Source: Arthrobacter sp. PGP41 (GTDB lineage: Bacteria; Actinomycetota; Actinomycetes; Actinomycetales; Micrococcaceae). From it: a stretch of DNA of 64,000 nt. The position numbers were made by a program, and so were the translations under genes. The stretch is taken from the NCBI RefSeq assembly GCF_002953935.1, contig NZ_CP026514.1, positions 2,170,001 to 2,234,000 on the forward strand. Reading direction: 5' to 3'. The first letter of the stretch is position 1. Every line of letters starts with the position of its first letter. The notes under the pieces were generated by a model. It did not search any database and was not told the origin of the DNA. It saw nothing but the letters and a program-made list of their open reading frames with translations. Below, piece by piece: positions 35,855 to 44,598 of this stretch.

Positions 35855-36619
35855 ATGGGACTGCTGGATAACAAGACTGCCATCGTGACCGGATCCTCCC
35901 GCGGCATCGGCGCGGAAGTGGCGAAGAACCTGGCCAAGGAGGGCGCCGCCGTCGTGGTCAACTACCGCCAGAAGGCTCCGCGCGCCAACAAGGTGGTCCA
36001 GGGCATCGAGGCCGAAGGCGGCCGTGCCGTGGCGGTGGGTGCCGACCTCACCAGCCAGGAGGGCGTGCAGGCCCTGGCCAGCGCCGCCATGGAGAACTTC
36101 GGGTCCCTGGACATCCTGGTGCTGAACGCTTCGGGCGGCATGGAGACCGGCATGGGCGAGGACTACGCGCTCAAGCTGAACCGCGACGCCCAGATCAACA
36201 TGCTGAACGCCGCCGTGCCCCTGATGCAGGAAGGCTCCCGGGTGGTGTTCGTGACCAGCCACCAGGCCCACTTCATCAACACTGTGCCCACGATGGAAGC
36301 CTACGAGCCCGTCGCCCGCAGCAAGCGCGCCGGGGAGGACGCCCTGCGTGAACTCATTCCCAGCCTTGCCGAGAAGGGCATCACCCTGGTGGTTGTGTCC
36401 GGCGACATGATCGAGGGCACGGTCACCGCAACGCTCCTGGACCGCTCCACGCCTGGTGCCATCGAGGCCCGCCGCGCTGAAGCCGGAAAGCTGTACTCCG
36501 TGGAGGAGTTTGCCGAGGTGGTGGCCGGCATGGTCACAGCCGACGTCGAATCCGGCCACACCGAATACGCCGGCGGGGCAGACTACTTCGGCAAGGGCAC
36601 CGGCCAGGCCACAAGCTAG
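35855..36619 (+). CDS. SDR oxidoreductase with FabI-like Y-x6-K active site
   Basis: A 254-residue SDR. The cofactor motif is of the classical type (TGSSRGIG, residues 12-19) and LNASGG matches the NAG motif. The usual Y-x3-K is absent: Val occupies the tyrosine position. Instead Tyr150 and Lys157 (YEPVARSK) have the Y-x6-K spacing of enoyl-ACP reductases FabI and InhA. With fabG upstream, an enoyl reductase role is possible, but the N-terminal motif is not FabI-like. Downstream lies a 23-bp perfect palindrome. Confidence 0.8.
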   Translation: MGLLDNKTAIVTGSSRGIGAEVAKNLAKEGAAVVVNYRQKAPRANKVVQGIEAEGGRAVAVGADLTSQEGVQALASAAMENFGSLDILVLNASGGMETGMGEDYALKLNRDAQINMLNAAVPLMQEGSRVVFVTSHQAHFINTVPTMEAYEPVARSKRAGEDALRELIPSLAEKGITLVVVSGDMIEGTVTATLLDRSTPGAIEARRAEAGKLYSVEEFAEVVAGMVTADVESGHTEYAGGADYFGKGTGQATS

Positions 36620-36636
36620 GTTCCCGACCCCCGACA

Positions 36637-36696
36637 CGAAATGGCAGTTCGCGGCAGTGCTCCTTCTTCCGGACACTGCCGCGAACTGCCATTTCG
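36637..36696. terminator. Long perfect palindrome at SDR / serB convergent junction
   Basis: A 23-bp perfect inverted repeat (36637-36659 with 36674-36696; outer word cgaaatggcagttcgcggc) around a 14-base loop. It lies 17 bases after the SDR stop and 14 bases before the serB stop. It would form a very stable hairpin in either transcript and probably terminates both. Confidence 0.7.
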
Positions 36697-36710
36697 CACT
36701 TAAGAAGTGG

Positions 36711-37604
36711 TCAGACGCCGGCGACGTACCGGACGGCGTCGAGGTATGGCATGTTGACGGCGGCATCAGCGACGGCGCGCACGGCGGGTTTGGCGTTGAA
36801 GGCGATGCCAATGCCTGCCGCGCCGAGCATGTCCAGGTCGTTGGCGCCGTCGCCTACGGCCACGGTGTACTCCAGCGCGATGCCCTCGGCTGCTGCCCAT
36901 TCACGCAGGTACTTTTCCTTGGCTGCCCGGTCCACCACGGCGCCGAGGACTTTGCCCGTCAGCGCGCCGTCGACAATCTCCAGCTCGTTCGCCTGCCAGT
37001 AGTCCAGGCCCAGCTCACCGGCGATCGGCCCCAGGATCTGGTTGAAGCCGCCCGACACCACTGCCACCACGTGGCCCGCAGCCTTGAACGCGGAAACCAG
37101 TTCCCCGGCTCCCGGGCTCAGCTTCACTTCCTGGCGGACGGCATGGACGACGTCGGCGGGAAGTCCCGCGAGGACTGCCACCCGTGCGTGGAGGCTTTGG
37201 GCGAAATCCAGTTCCCCGCGCATCGCGGCTTCGGTGACAGCGGCCACTTCTTCGCGTTTCCCGGCGTAGGCGGCCAGGAGTTCGATGACCTCCTGCTGGA
37301 TCAGGGTGGAGTCCACGTCCATGATCAGGAGTTTGCGTTCGGCTGACCGCAGGCCGGCAGGGACCAGGGCGGTGTCCAACCCGCCGATGGAGGCCCCGGC
37401 CACGGCATGGCGAAGGGCGGCAAGTCCGGCGGCCGTCGCATCCGGGAGCGCAAGGTCCGCGACGTGGACCTGGTACCGCTCATCGCCAAGGCTTGCCTCG
37501 GACAGCACGGCGGCGCCGTGCGCGGTGAAGATGGAACGGAGCTGCTCCAGCCCGGTTGGGGTTACATTCAGGCCGTAGCTGACCGCAGTCACGTTCGAAG
37601 TCAT
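36711..37604 (-). CDS. serB: Phosphoserine phosphatase SerB
   Basis: SerB dephosphorylates phosphoserine in the last step of serine synthesis. The 297-residue product has an N-terminal ACT-like region (~1-88) and a HAD phosphatase domain with nucleophile motif MDVDSTLIQQEV, motif II VVSGGFNQI, and motif III AVGDGANDLDML. It stands alone between a long palindrome and a divergent ABC gene. Confidence 0.95.
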   Translation of the reverse strand: MTSNVTAVSYGLNVTPTGLEQLRSIFTAHGAAVLSEASLGDERYQVHVADLALPDATAAGLAALRHAVAGASIGGLDTALVPAGLRSAERKLLIMDVDSTLIQQEVIELLAAYAGKREEVAAVTEAAMRGELDFAQSLHARVAVLAGLPADVVHAVRQEVKLSPGAGELVSAFKAAGHVVAVVSGGFNQILGPIAGELGLDYWQANELEIVDGALTGKVLGAVVDRAAKEKYLREWAAAEGIALEYTVAVGDGANDLDMLGAAGIGIAFNAKPAVRAVADAAVNMPYLDAVRYVAGV

Positions 37605-37818
37605 GCCTGCAATCTTAGCCAGCGGGCGAGGGGTCCCTTGAATTCATTTCACGGCTGCTGAAAGGTGGCAGGCGGGCGGCCCTGTTGGTGGCAGAACCAT
37701 GGCTCCGGTTCTCACCCAACTGGCCTGACGGGCCTACGGGGAAGCTGCTCAGCCAGGGTTTCGCTGTTACTTGCGCCGGTTATCAGTCGGCCTCTTTTTT
37801 GTCCTAGTGTCTACTCCT
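37605..37818. promoter_or_regulatory. Divergent promoter region serB / ABC ATPase
   Basis: This 214-base gap separates divergent genes, so it should contain promoters for both. A T-rich stretch (cctcttttttgtcctag) precedes the ABC gene. No confident promoter boxes were identified. Confidence 0.3.
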
Positions 37819-38604
37819 ATGAGTGATGTTCTGGAATTGGCTTCCGTCAGCGTTGTCCGAGGCAAAAAAACCCTGCTGGACAAAGTCGACTGGGAGGTCA
37901 ATGAGGGCGAGCGCTGGGTGATCCTCGGCCCCAACGGCGCCGGCAAGACGACGCTCCTGCAGATCGCTGCAGCCCGGCTCCACCCCAGCAGCGGGAAAGC
38001 CGGCATCCTTGACGAAATCCTCGGGCGCACGGACGTCTTCGAGCTCCGCCCCCGAATCGGACTTTCCTCCGCCGCGCTGGCTACCCAGATTCCTGAACAG
38101 GAGAACGTCCTCAACGTCGTGGTCACCGCCGCTTACGGCGTCACCGGCCGCTGGCGCGAGGGCTACGAGCGCGATGACGAGCGGCGTGCTTTCCGGCTGC
38201 TCAACGACTGGGGGATGGGCCCGCTCCTCAACAGGACCTTCGCCACCCTGTCCGAGGGGGAGCGCAAGCGTGTCCAGATCGCCCGTGCCCTTATGACCGA
38301 CCCCGAGCTGTTGCTACTTGATGAACCGGCGGCCGGCCTGGACCTTGGTGGCCGCGAGGAACTCGTCCACAAGCTTGGGGAACTCGCACAGGACGAGGCC
38401 GCGCCGGCCATGGTCCTGGTGACGCACCACCTTGAGGAAGTCCCGCCGGGCTTCACGCACGCCATGCTGTTGCGCGACGGCGGCGTGGTAGCCGCGGGTG
38501 CGATCACCGACGTCCTGACGGCCGAAAACCTCAGCAAGACCTTCGGGCTGGACCTGGACGTGAGCGTCAACGCCGGCCGGTACACCGCCATCGCCCGCCG
38601 CTAA
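37819..38604 (+). CDS. ABC transporter ATP-binding protein (ModF/YlmA-like)
   Basis: A 261-residue stand-alone ABC ATPase. Walker A is LGPNGAGKTTLLQIAA, the signature is LSEGERKRVQIARAL, Walker B is ELLLLDEPAAGLD, and the H-loop is VTHHLEEV. The frame opens to 37771, but ATG at 37819 yields the family N terminus. No permease is encoded next to it. The TauE-type membrane protein 17 bases downstream is not a standard ABC partner, so the partner and substrate are unknown. Confidence 0.9.
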   Translation: MSDVLELASVSVVRGKKTLLDKVDWEVNEGERWVILGPNGAGKTTLLQIAAARLHPSSGKAGILDEILGRTDVFELRPRIGLSSAALATQIPEQENVLNVVVTAAYGVTGRWREGYERDDERRAFRLLNDWGMGPLLNRTFATLSEGERKRVQIARALMTDPELLLLDEPAAGLDLGGREELVHKLGELAQDEAAPAMVLVTHHLEEVPPGFTHAMLLRDGGVVAAGAITDVLTAENLSKTFGLDLDVSVNAGRYTAIARR

Positions 38605-38621
38605 GGCGGCACTGCAGCACC

Positions 38622-39407
38622 TTGGATCTCCTCAGCAGCATCTTTGTGTCCATCGCCGGCCTCTGGGCCGGCACCATCAACGCCGTGGTGGGTTCCGGCA
38701 CCCTTGTGACGTTCCCCGTGCTCATTGCACTGGGAATCACTCCCGTGGTGGCCTCGATGAGCAATGCCATGGGACTGGTGGCCGGCGGTGCTGCCGGAGC
38801 CTTCGGCTACCGCAGGGAACTGAAGGGCCGCGGCCGGCAGTTGATGAGGCTCCTGCCGGCGTCGCTCCTTGGCGGCATCTCCGGCGCCTGGCTGCTCCTT
38901 CACCTCCCCGAAGAGGTGTTCCACTACGTTGCGCCCGTCCTCATCGTCCTGGCCCTCCTGATGGTGGTCTTCCAGCCCCGCCTGCAAGTCTGGGTGCGCA
39001 CCCGGGAGGAGAACCCGGAACACGCGGTGCGGGACAAAGGGCATGGCATCCTCCTGGTGGTGCTGGTCTACCTCGCCGGCGTATACGGCGGCTACTTCGT
39101 CGCGGCGCAGGGGATCCTGCTGGTGGGCATCCTGGGGGTCTTCCTGACGGGCACCATCCAGAACGCCAACGCTATGAAGAACATCCTGGTTTTGGGCGTG
39201 AACCTGGTGGCCGCGGTGTCCTACGTGCTCTTGGCGTTCGACCGGATCAACTGGCTTGTGGTGCTGCTGATTGCCCTGAGCTCCAGCATCGGCGGTCTTA
39301 TCGGGGCCAAGGTGGGCCGCCGGCTCCCGCCCGCCGTGCTGCGGGCCGTGATCCTGGTCCTGGGCCTGGTGGCACTGGGATTCATGATCGCGAATCTGCT
39401 GAAATAA
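38622..39407 (+). CDS. TauE/SafE-family membrane transporter
   Basis: A 261-residue membrane protein with about eight hydrophobic segments. It has the repeated glycine-rich cores GLWAGTINAVVGSGTLVTFPVL and VYLAGVYGGYFVAAQGILL that mark the TauE/SafE family, often linked to export of sulfite or organosulfonates. The substrate here is unknown. TTG start at 38622. It lies between the ABC ATPase and the SpoU methyltransferase, with short gaps. Confidence 0.88.
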   Translation: MDLLSSIFVSIAGLWAGTINAVVGSGTLVTFPVLIALGITPVVASMSNAMGLVAGGAAGAFGYRRELKGRGRQLMRLLPASLLGGISGAWLLLHLPEEVFHYVAPVLIVLALLMVVFQPRLQVWVRTREENPEHAVRDKGHGILLVVLVYLAGVYGGYFVAAQGILLVGILGVFLTGTIQNANAMKNILVLGVNLVAAVSYVLLAFDRINWLVVLLIALSSSIGGLIGAKVGRRLPPAVLRAVILVLGLVALGFMIANLLK

Positions 39408-39414
39408 TCACCCG

Positions 39415-40266
39415 GTGACAATCCACTATCTCGAATCCGCCGCGGACCCCCGTGTCTCCGACTACACGCAGCTCACGGACGTGCACCTGCGCAAGCTCAG
39501 GGAACCGGCTGAAGGCATGTACATTGCCGAGTCCTCCCGCGTGCTGCGCCGGGCGCTGGCAGCCGGACACCAGCCGCGGTCCTTTTTCCTTGCGGAGAAG
39601 TGGCTGGACGACCTCCAGGACGTCCTGGCCGCGCATCCGCAGGTCCCCGCCTTCATCGGCAGCGCCGCCCTACTGGAGGAGATCACCGGTTTTCACCTTC
39701 ACCGCGGTGCCATGGCGGCGATGCAGCGCCCGGAGCCGGTGCCGCTGCCGGAGCTGCTGGCCGGAGCGCGGAGGGTGGCCGTCCTTGAGGACATTGTGGA
39801 CCACACCAACGTGGGCGCCATCTTCCGGTCGGCAGCCGCCTTGGACATCGACGCCGTCCTGGTTTCGCCGCGCTGCGGTGATCCGCTCTACCGCCGCAGC
39901 GTCCGGGTGAGCATGGGCACTGTCTTCCAGGTTCCGTGGGCCCGGCTCACCAGCTGGCCGCAGGACCTGTACCTGCTCAAGGAACACGGCTTCACGGTTG
40001 CGGCGCTGGAGCTCACCAGGGACGCGGAGGACGTGGACGCGGTGGCTGCCCGGAATCCGGAAAAGCTCGCCCTGGTGCTTGGCACCGAAGGTGCCGGAAT
40101 GAGCGCCGGGACGCTCGCCGCCGTCGACCTCGCCGTCAAGATACCCATGCGCAACGGCGTGGATTCCCTGAATGTTGCGGCCGCATCGGCGGTGGCGTTC
40201 TGGGAGCTGCGCCCCCGGCACCAGGCCGTGCCCGCCGTTCGCGGGCACCATGGTTATCCGCTATGA
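39415..40266 (+). CDS. SpoU/TrmH-family RNA 2'-O-methyltransferase
   Basis: A 283-residue SPOUT methyltransferase. An N-terminal RNA-binding region (~1-105) precedes the catalytic knot with motifs DHTNVGAIFRSAAALDID, LVLGTEGAGMS and IPMRNGVDSLNVAAASAVAFWE. It probably methylates a ribose in rRNA or tRNA with S-adenosylmethionine; the exact site cannot be told. GTG start, 7 bases after the TauE gene. Confidence 0.92.
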   Translation: MTIHYLESAADPRVSDYTQLTDVHLRKLREPAEGMYIAESSRVLRRALAAGHQPRSFFLAEKWLDDLQDVLAAHPQVPAFIGSAALLEEITGFHLHRGAMAAMQRPEPVPLPELLAGARRVAVLEDIVDHTNVGAIFRSAAALDIDAVLVSPRCGDPLYRRSVRVSMGTVFQVPWARLTSWPQDLYLLKEHGFTVAALELTRDAEDVDAVAARNPEKLALVLGTEGAGMSAGTLAAVDLAVKIPMRNGVDSLNVAAASAVAFWELRPRHQAVPAVRGHHGYPL

Positions 40267-40365
40267 TTGATAGCTGGCTGCCCTGAGCTTCACGGCACAG
40301 GACACGGCCATCCCATTCATACCTGGCAGCTGGCAAAATCCAGTTGTGCGAACAAAGGTCCCATT

Positions 40366-40623
40366 ATGAAGTCTGATATCCACCCGAAGTACGAAGCTGT
40401 TGTTTTCAACGACCTGGCTTCCGGCACGAAGTTCCTGACCAAGTCCACCGTTTCTTCCTCGAAGACCATCGAGTGGGAAGACGGCAACACCTACCCGGTC
40501 ATCGACGTCGAAATCTCCTCCGAGTCCCACCCGTTCTACACGGGCAAGCAGCGCATCATGGACTCCGCAGGCCGCGTCGAGCGCTTCAACGCCCGCTTCA
40601 AGGGCTTCGGCGGCAAGAAGTAA
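40366..40623 (+). CDS. rpmE2: 50S ribosomal protein L31 type B
   Basis: An 85-residue ribosomal protein. It begins [16 protein letters not shown] and lacks the zinc-binding Cys residues of type A L31, which is the mark of the zinc-free type B form. The type B form is often induced in zinc shortage by Zur, but no clear Zur box was seen in the 99 bases upstream. ATG at 40366. A perfect terminator hairpin follows. Confidence 0.95.
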   Translation: MKSDIHPKYEAVVFNDLASGTKFLTKSTVSSSKTIEWEDGNTYPVIDVEISSESHPFYTGKQRIMDSAGRVERFNARFKGFGGKK

Positions 40624-40646
40624 CATACTTCCGCAAGGTTCTTTGG

Positions 40647-40679
40647 GAAAGTCCGCACCGGCAACCGGTGCGGACTTTC
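40647..40679 (+). terminator. Terminator after rpmE2
   Basis: A perfect 15-bp stem (gaaagtccgcaccgg, 40647-40661, with 40665-40679) and a 3-base loop, 24 bases after the rpmE2 stop. The A/T ends of the arms give a short T-tract. Confidence 0.8.
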
Positions 40680-40732
40680 TGCGTTCCGGCACCGTATTAC
40701 TTGGTGCGCCGCTTCTGCGGCAGGATGGAAGC

Positions 40733-41824
40733 ATGACCGGCACACCTGTTCCAGAGCATCCTTCCGCCGCCCGCCTGCATGGTGAATATAAGGTGCCCGG
40801 CGGCAAGCTCGTGGTGGTTGACCTGGACGTCATTGGCGGCAGGCTGGCCAATGTGAGCGTCAGCGGCGATTTCTTCCTTGAGCCGGACGAGGCACTCCTC
40901 GACATCAACCGCGGGTTGACCGGACTGCCTGACACGACGACGGCGGCCGAGCTTGCCGCCGTCGTCTCATCTTCGCTGCCGGCCGGGGCAGCCCTGTTCG
41001 GCTTCTCCGCGGACGCCGTCGCCGTCACCGTCCGCCGCGCCCTGGCCAAGGCGACCTCGTGGGCGGACCACCAGTGGAACGTCATCGCACCCACCGTCCT
41101 GCCCACGCAAATCAATGTTGCCCTCGACGAGGTCCTCACGGAGGAGGTCGGCGCGGGCCGCCGCAACCCCACGCTCCGTTTCTGGGACTGGCAGGAGCCG
41201 TCAGTGGTCATCGGCAGCTTCCAGTCGGTCCGCAACGAGGTGGACCCCGCCGGCGTGGAGAAACACGGCATCACAGTGGTCCGGCGCATCAGCGGCGGGG
41301 GAGCAATGTTTATGGAGGCAGGCAACTGCATCACCTACTCCCTCTACCTGCCGCAGACCCTGGTTGACGGCATCAGCTTTGCCGACTCCTATCCGTTCCT
41401 GGATGCGTGGGTCATGGCGGCACTGGAAAAACTCGGCATCAACGCTTTCTATGTACCGCTGAACGACATCGCCACGGACCAGGGAAAGATCGGCGGGGCC
41501 GCGCAGAAACGCCTCGCCAACGGCGGCATGCTGCACCACGTGACCATGAGCTACGACATCGACGCCGACAAGATGGTCGACGTGCTGCGGATCGGCAAGG
41601 AGAAGCTCTCGGACAAGGGCACCCGCAGCGCCAAGAAGCGGGTGGACCCGCTCCGGCGCCAGACCGGCCTGGCCCGTACCGCCATCATCGCCGCCATGGC
41701 GGACGTTTTCGCGGACCGGTACGGCGCAACGCCTTCAGAGCTGACCGAGGCCGAACTTGGCACGGCCCGGGAACGCGTAGGCAGCAAGTTCGGCACGGCA
41801 GACTGGCTGCACCGCGTCCCGTGA
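40733..41824 (+). CDS. Lipoate-protein ligase-like protein with N-terminal accessory domain
   Basis: A 363-residue biotin/lipoate ligase-fold protein. Residues ~12-75 (HGEYKVPGGKLVVVDLDV, GRLANVSVSGDFFLEPDEAL) resemble the small accessory domain that lies at the C terminus of E. coli LplA or is the separate LplB of Thermoplasma. The catalytic domain follows (~105-310), with RFWDWQEPSVVIGSFQS, VVRRISGGGAMF and QGKIGGAAQKR. It should transfer lipoate (or octanoate) to E2/GcvH proteins. The ATG at 40733 is preceded by an appropriate purine run (aggatggaagc). Confidence 0.85.
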   Translation: MTGTPVPEHPSAARLHGEYKVPGGKLVVVDLDVIGGRLANVSVSGDFFLEPDEALLDINRGLTGLPDTTTAAELAAVVSSSLPAGAALFGFSADAVAVTVRRALAKATSWADHQWNVIAPTVLPTQINVALDEVLTEEVGAGRRNPTLRFWDWQEPSVVIGSFQSVRNEVDPAGVEKHGITVVRRISGGGAMFMEAGNCITYSLYLPQTLVDGISFADSYPFLDAWVMAALEKLGINAFYVPLNDIATDQGKIGGAAQKRLANGGMLHHVTMSYDIDADKMVDVLRIGKEKLSDKGTRSAKKRVDPLRRQTGLARTAIIAAMADVFADRYGATPSELTEAELGTARERVGSKFGTADWLHRVP

Positions 41825-41827
41825 GCC

Positions 41828-41940
41828 CATCCATTGCTCCGTACCTGCCGTTTTCACCGGCGAAACGACAGTTACGTGGGCCCACACCCATGGGGTTCCC
41901 TGGCCGAGCTTGCGAGGCGAGGGCACGGGTGGGGAGCAGC
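41828..41940. repeat. Palindromic intergenic repeat, copy B (chimeric)
   Basis: The left part (41828-41856, catccattgctccgtacctg...) repeats copy A at 20617 with about three changes. The matching right arm is preserved only to about 41875. It then changes into a different palindromic segment with gtgggcccac (41876-41885) and the paired words ccctggcc...ggcgaggg. The pepN stop codon (41872-41874) and the last ~23 codons lie inside it. Confidence 0.6.
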
Positions 41941-44565
41941 CGATGGTGAATTCACGACGGCGGCCTGTGCGTTGAGCGCCCGCAGCAGGTGGCTGCGCTG
42001 CTCCACGATGATGCGCCGCAGGGCGCGGGGAGCGTCTCCGTTGTCCGCCAGCCACTTGTCAGTGCGCAGGATGACCGGATGCTCCGCCGGCGCCGAACCC
42101 TCCGCCAGGTCCTGTGCCAGGGGATACAGCCCCCGGACGATCCGGCCGGCGATCTCTATGCTGCGGCTCTCCCACACGCCGCGCAGGCACTCGAAATACG
42201 GCTCGACGTAAGCCTCCAGCAGCCCCGCGGGCGACGTGATGAACCCGCTGATGGTGGCGCTCAGGAGCTGGTTGGAAAGCTCATGCCCGTGCACCGCCGC
42301 CGTCCAGGCCGCTGCCTTCACGTCCTTGCCAGGACGGGCGGCGATCGCTGTGGCATGCCCGGCGCGTCCGGAGGCCGTGGTGTCCCGGGCGAGTTCGGCG
42401 TCAAGTTCTTCCACCGTTGCCCGGCCGTGTGCTGCCAGGGCGTGCCAGAAGTGCCAGCGCAGTTCGGCGTCCACTGCCAGTCCGGCCACCTCGGCGGTGC
42501 CGTCCAGGAGGGCGCGCAGCCGGGACGCCATGGCGTCATCGTGCCGGCTGAGGGTGGCCACCGTCCTCGCCCAGGCCAGCTGATGGTCCGAGCCGGGCCG
42601 GGCTGCATCCAGTTCGGAAACTGCGGCCGCCAGGAAGGATGACCGTACGGCGTTCCGGACGGGTGCCGGCGTGTAGCGTTCGACGGCGGTGCAGGCGTTC
42701 TCGAGGACATTCAGCAGTACGCCGATGCCGGTTTCGGCAGGTGCGAACGCGGCGACCGCCTCGACGTAACGTGATGCCGGGCTTTCGCCGTCGCGGGCTG
42801 AATTCCAGAGCGCCGTCCAGCACAGCGCCCGGGCCATCGGGTCGGCGAGCCGGTCCAGGGCGGAAAGGACCGTGGCTTCGGACGACCGATCAAGCCGGAC
42901 CTTGGCGTACGTGAGGTCCTCGTCATTAACGAGCAGGAGCGCAGGCCGGGGCTTGCCGGCCAGCTGGGGAAGTTCGGTCCGCCCGCCGGTCACGTCCGTC
43001 TCGAACATCCCGGTCCGCACCAGGGCCCCGTCGGCGTCGAAGTTGTAGGAGCCGACGCGGAGCCGGTGCGGCCGCAGCTCCTCCCGTCCCGTGACCGGGT
43101 CCGTGGCTGCCTGGACGATGGCCGCCCTGTCCAGCACACCGTCGTCGTCCGCCGCCGGGACAATCTCCAGCGACAGCGTGGAGATGCCCGAAGTCTGCAG
43201 CCACTGCTGCGCCCAGCCGGCCAGATCCCGTCCGGAGGAGGCGCTAAGTGCGGCCAGCAGGTCGTCAAGCGTTGTGTTGCCGTAGGCGTGTTCGCGGAAG
43301 TACCCGCGGGAACCCCTGATGAACGCCTCGAACCCGACGTAGGCCACCAGCTGCTTCAGCACCGAGGCGCCCTTGGCGTAGGTGATGCCGTCGAAGTTCT
43401 GCTTGGCGGCCTCGAGGTCCGGGATGTCCGCCACGATCGGGTGCGTGGTGGGCAGCTGGTCCTGGAGGTAGGCCCACGCCTTGCGCTTGTTGGCGAAGTT
43501 CACCCAGGCGGTGTCCCAGTCCGTGGCCTGGTCCACGCCCAGGGTTCCCATGTAGTCGGCAAAGGATTCCTTGAGCCACAGGTCATCCCACCACTGCATG
43601 GTCACCAGGTCGCCGAACCACATGTGCGCCATCTCGTGCATCAGCGTGTTGGCCCGCCCCTGGTACTGGGCATCGGTGGCGCGCGAGGTGAAGACGTAGC
43701 TTTCGGTGAACGTGACCAGGCCCGGGTTCTCCATGGCGCCGAGGTTGTACTCCGGCACGAAGGCCTGGTCGTACTTGCCCCACGGGTAGGGGTAGTCGAA
43801 GAGCCGGTTGAAGAAGTCCAGGCCGTTCCTGGTGAGCCTGAAGAGTTCGTCGGTGTCGAAGGAGTGCGCCATGGAGGCGCGGCAGTAGAGGGCGAGCGGC
43901 ACATCCAGGGAGGTCCCGTCGTCGAGGGTTCCCTGCCAGCGGTCCTGCGCCTTGAAGTAGGGGCCGGCCAGCACGGTGGTGACGTACGTGGACATCGGCT
44001 CTGTGGCCGCGAAGTCCCAGCGCGCCGAGGCGGGGTCGTCGGGAAGGATGGTCCGGTCAACCTCGGCGCCGTTGGATGCGACGTGCCAGCCGGCGGGGGC
44101 CGTCACGTGGAAGGTGTAGGTGGCTTTGAGGTCGGGCTGCTCGAAGTTGGCGAAGACCCGGCGTGCGTCTGCGGGCTCGTACTGGGTGTAGAGGTAGCAC
44201 TGCCCGTCGGCGGGATCAACGAACCGGTGCATGCCTTCACCGGAGCGGCTGTACAGGGCAGTCCCGGTCACTGCCACCTGGTTGCGGGGCTGCAGGTTGT
44301 CCAGCCTGATCCTGGCGCCGTCCGCCACGTCCTCAACGGCGAGTTCCCTGCCGTTCAGGACAACGCTGTGGACCTCCCCGATGAAGTCCAGGAACGTTGC
44401 TGCCCCGGACTCGGCGGCGGTGAAGGTGATGATGCTGCGGGTTGGATAGCCGGCGGCGTCCGGATCCGCAGCCTGCCGCACGTCCAGCGAAACGTCGTAG
44501 CTGGTAGTGCTGATCAGGACTGAGCGTTCGGCGGCTTCGTCGCGCTGCAGATTCTCATGTGACAC
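41872..44565 (-). CDS. pepN: Aminopeptidase N (M1 metallopeptidase)
   Basis: PepN is a broad-specificity cytosolic aminopeptidase. The 897-residue product contains GAMENPG substrate-binding and HEMAHMWFG...E zinc motifs (HExxH-x18-E) near residues 285-340, with the long C-terminal helical domain of the PepN type. GTG start at 44565. The last ~23 residues, after QAAVVNSPS (SAAPHPCPRLASSAREPHGCGPT in part), do not look like the family and are encoded by an intergenic repeat, so the C terminus is probably a repeat-derived extension. Confidence 0.94.
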   Translation of the reverse strand: MSHENLQRDEAAERSVLISTTSYDVSLDVRQAADPDAAGYPTRSIITFTAAESGAATFLDFIGEVHSVVLNGRELAVEDVADGARIRLDNLQPRNQVAVTGTALYSRSGEGMHRFVDPADGQCYLYTQYEPADARRVFANFEQPDLKATYTFHVTAPAGWHVASNGAEVDRTILPDDPASARWDFAATEPMSTYVTTVLAGPYFKAQDRWQGTLDDGTSLDVPLALYCRASMAHSFDTDELFRLTRNGLDFFNRLFDYPYPWGKYDQAFVPEYNLGAMENPGLVTFTESYVFTSRATDAQYQGRANTLMHEMAHMWFGDLVTMQWWDDLWLKESFADYMGTLGVDQATDWDTAWVNFANKRKAWAYLQDQLPTTHPIVADIPDLEAAKQNFDGITYAKGASVLKQLVAYVGFEAFIRGSRGYFREHAYGNTTLDDLLAALSASSGRDLAGWAQQWLQTSGISTLSLEIVPAADDDGVLDRAAIVQAATDPVTGREELRPHRLRVGSYNFDADGALVRTGMFETDVTGGRTELPQLAGKPRPALLLVNDEDLTYAKVRLDRSSEATVLSALDRLADPMARALCWTALWNSARDGESPASRYVEAVAAFAPAETGIGVLLNVLENACTAVERYTPAPVRNAVRSSFLAAAVSELDAARPGSDHQLAWARTVATLSRHDDAMASRLRALLDGTAEVAGLAVDAELRWHFWHALAAHGRATVEELDAELARDTTASGRAGHATAIAARPGKDVKAAAWTAAVHGHELSNQLLSATISGFITSPAGLLEAYVEPYFECLRGVWESRSIEIAGRIVRGLYPLAQDLAEGSAPAEHPVILRTDKWLADNGDAPRALRRIIVEQRSHLLRALNAQAAVVNSPSAAPHPCPRLASSAREPHGCGPT

Positions 44566-44598
44566 CCAGCTATCTAATCACGGGATGAGTGACCAGAA

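Noticed and set aside
40267..40365. Zur box upstream of rpmE2
   Set aside because: Looked for because type B L31 is often Zur-controlled, but no clear palindromic site was found.
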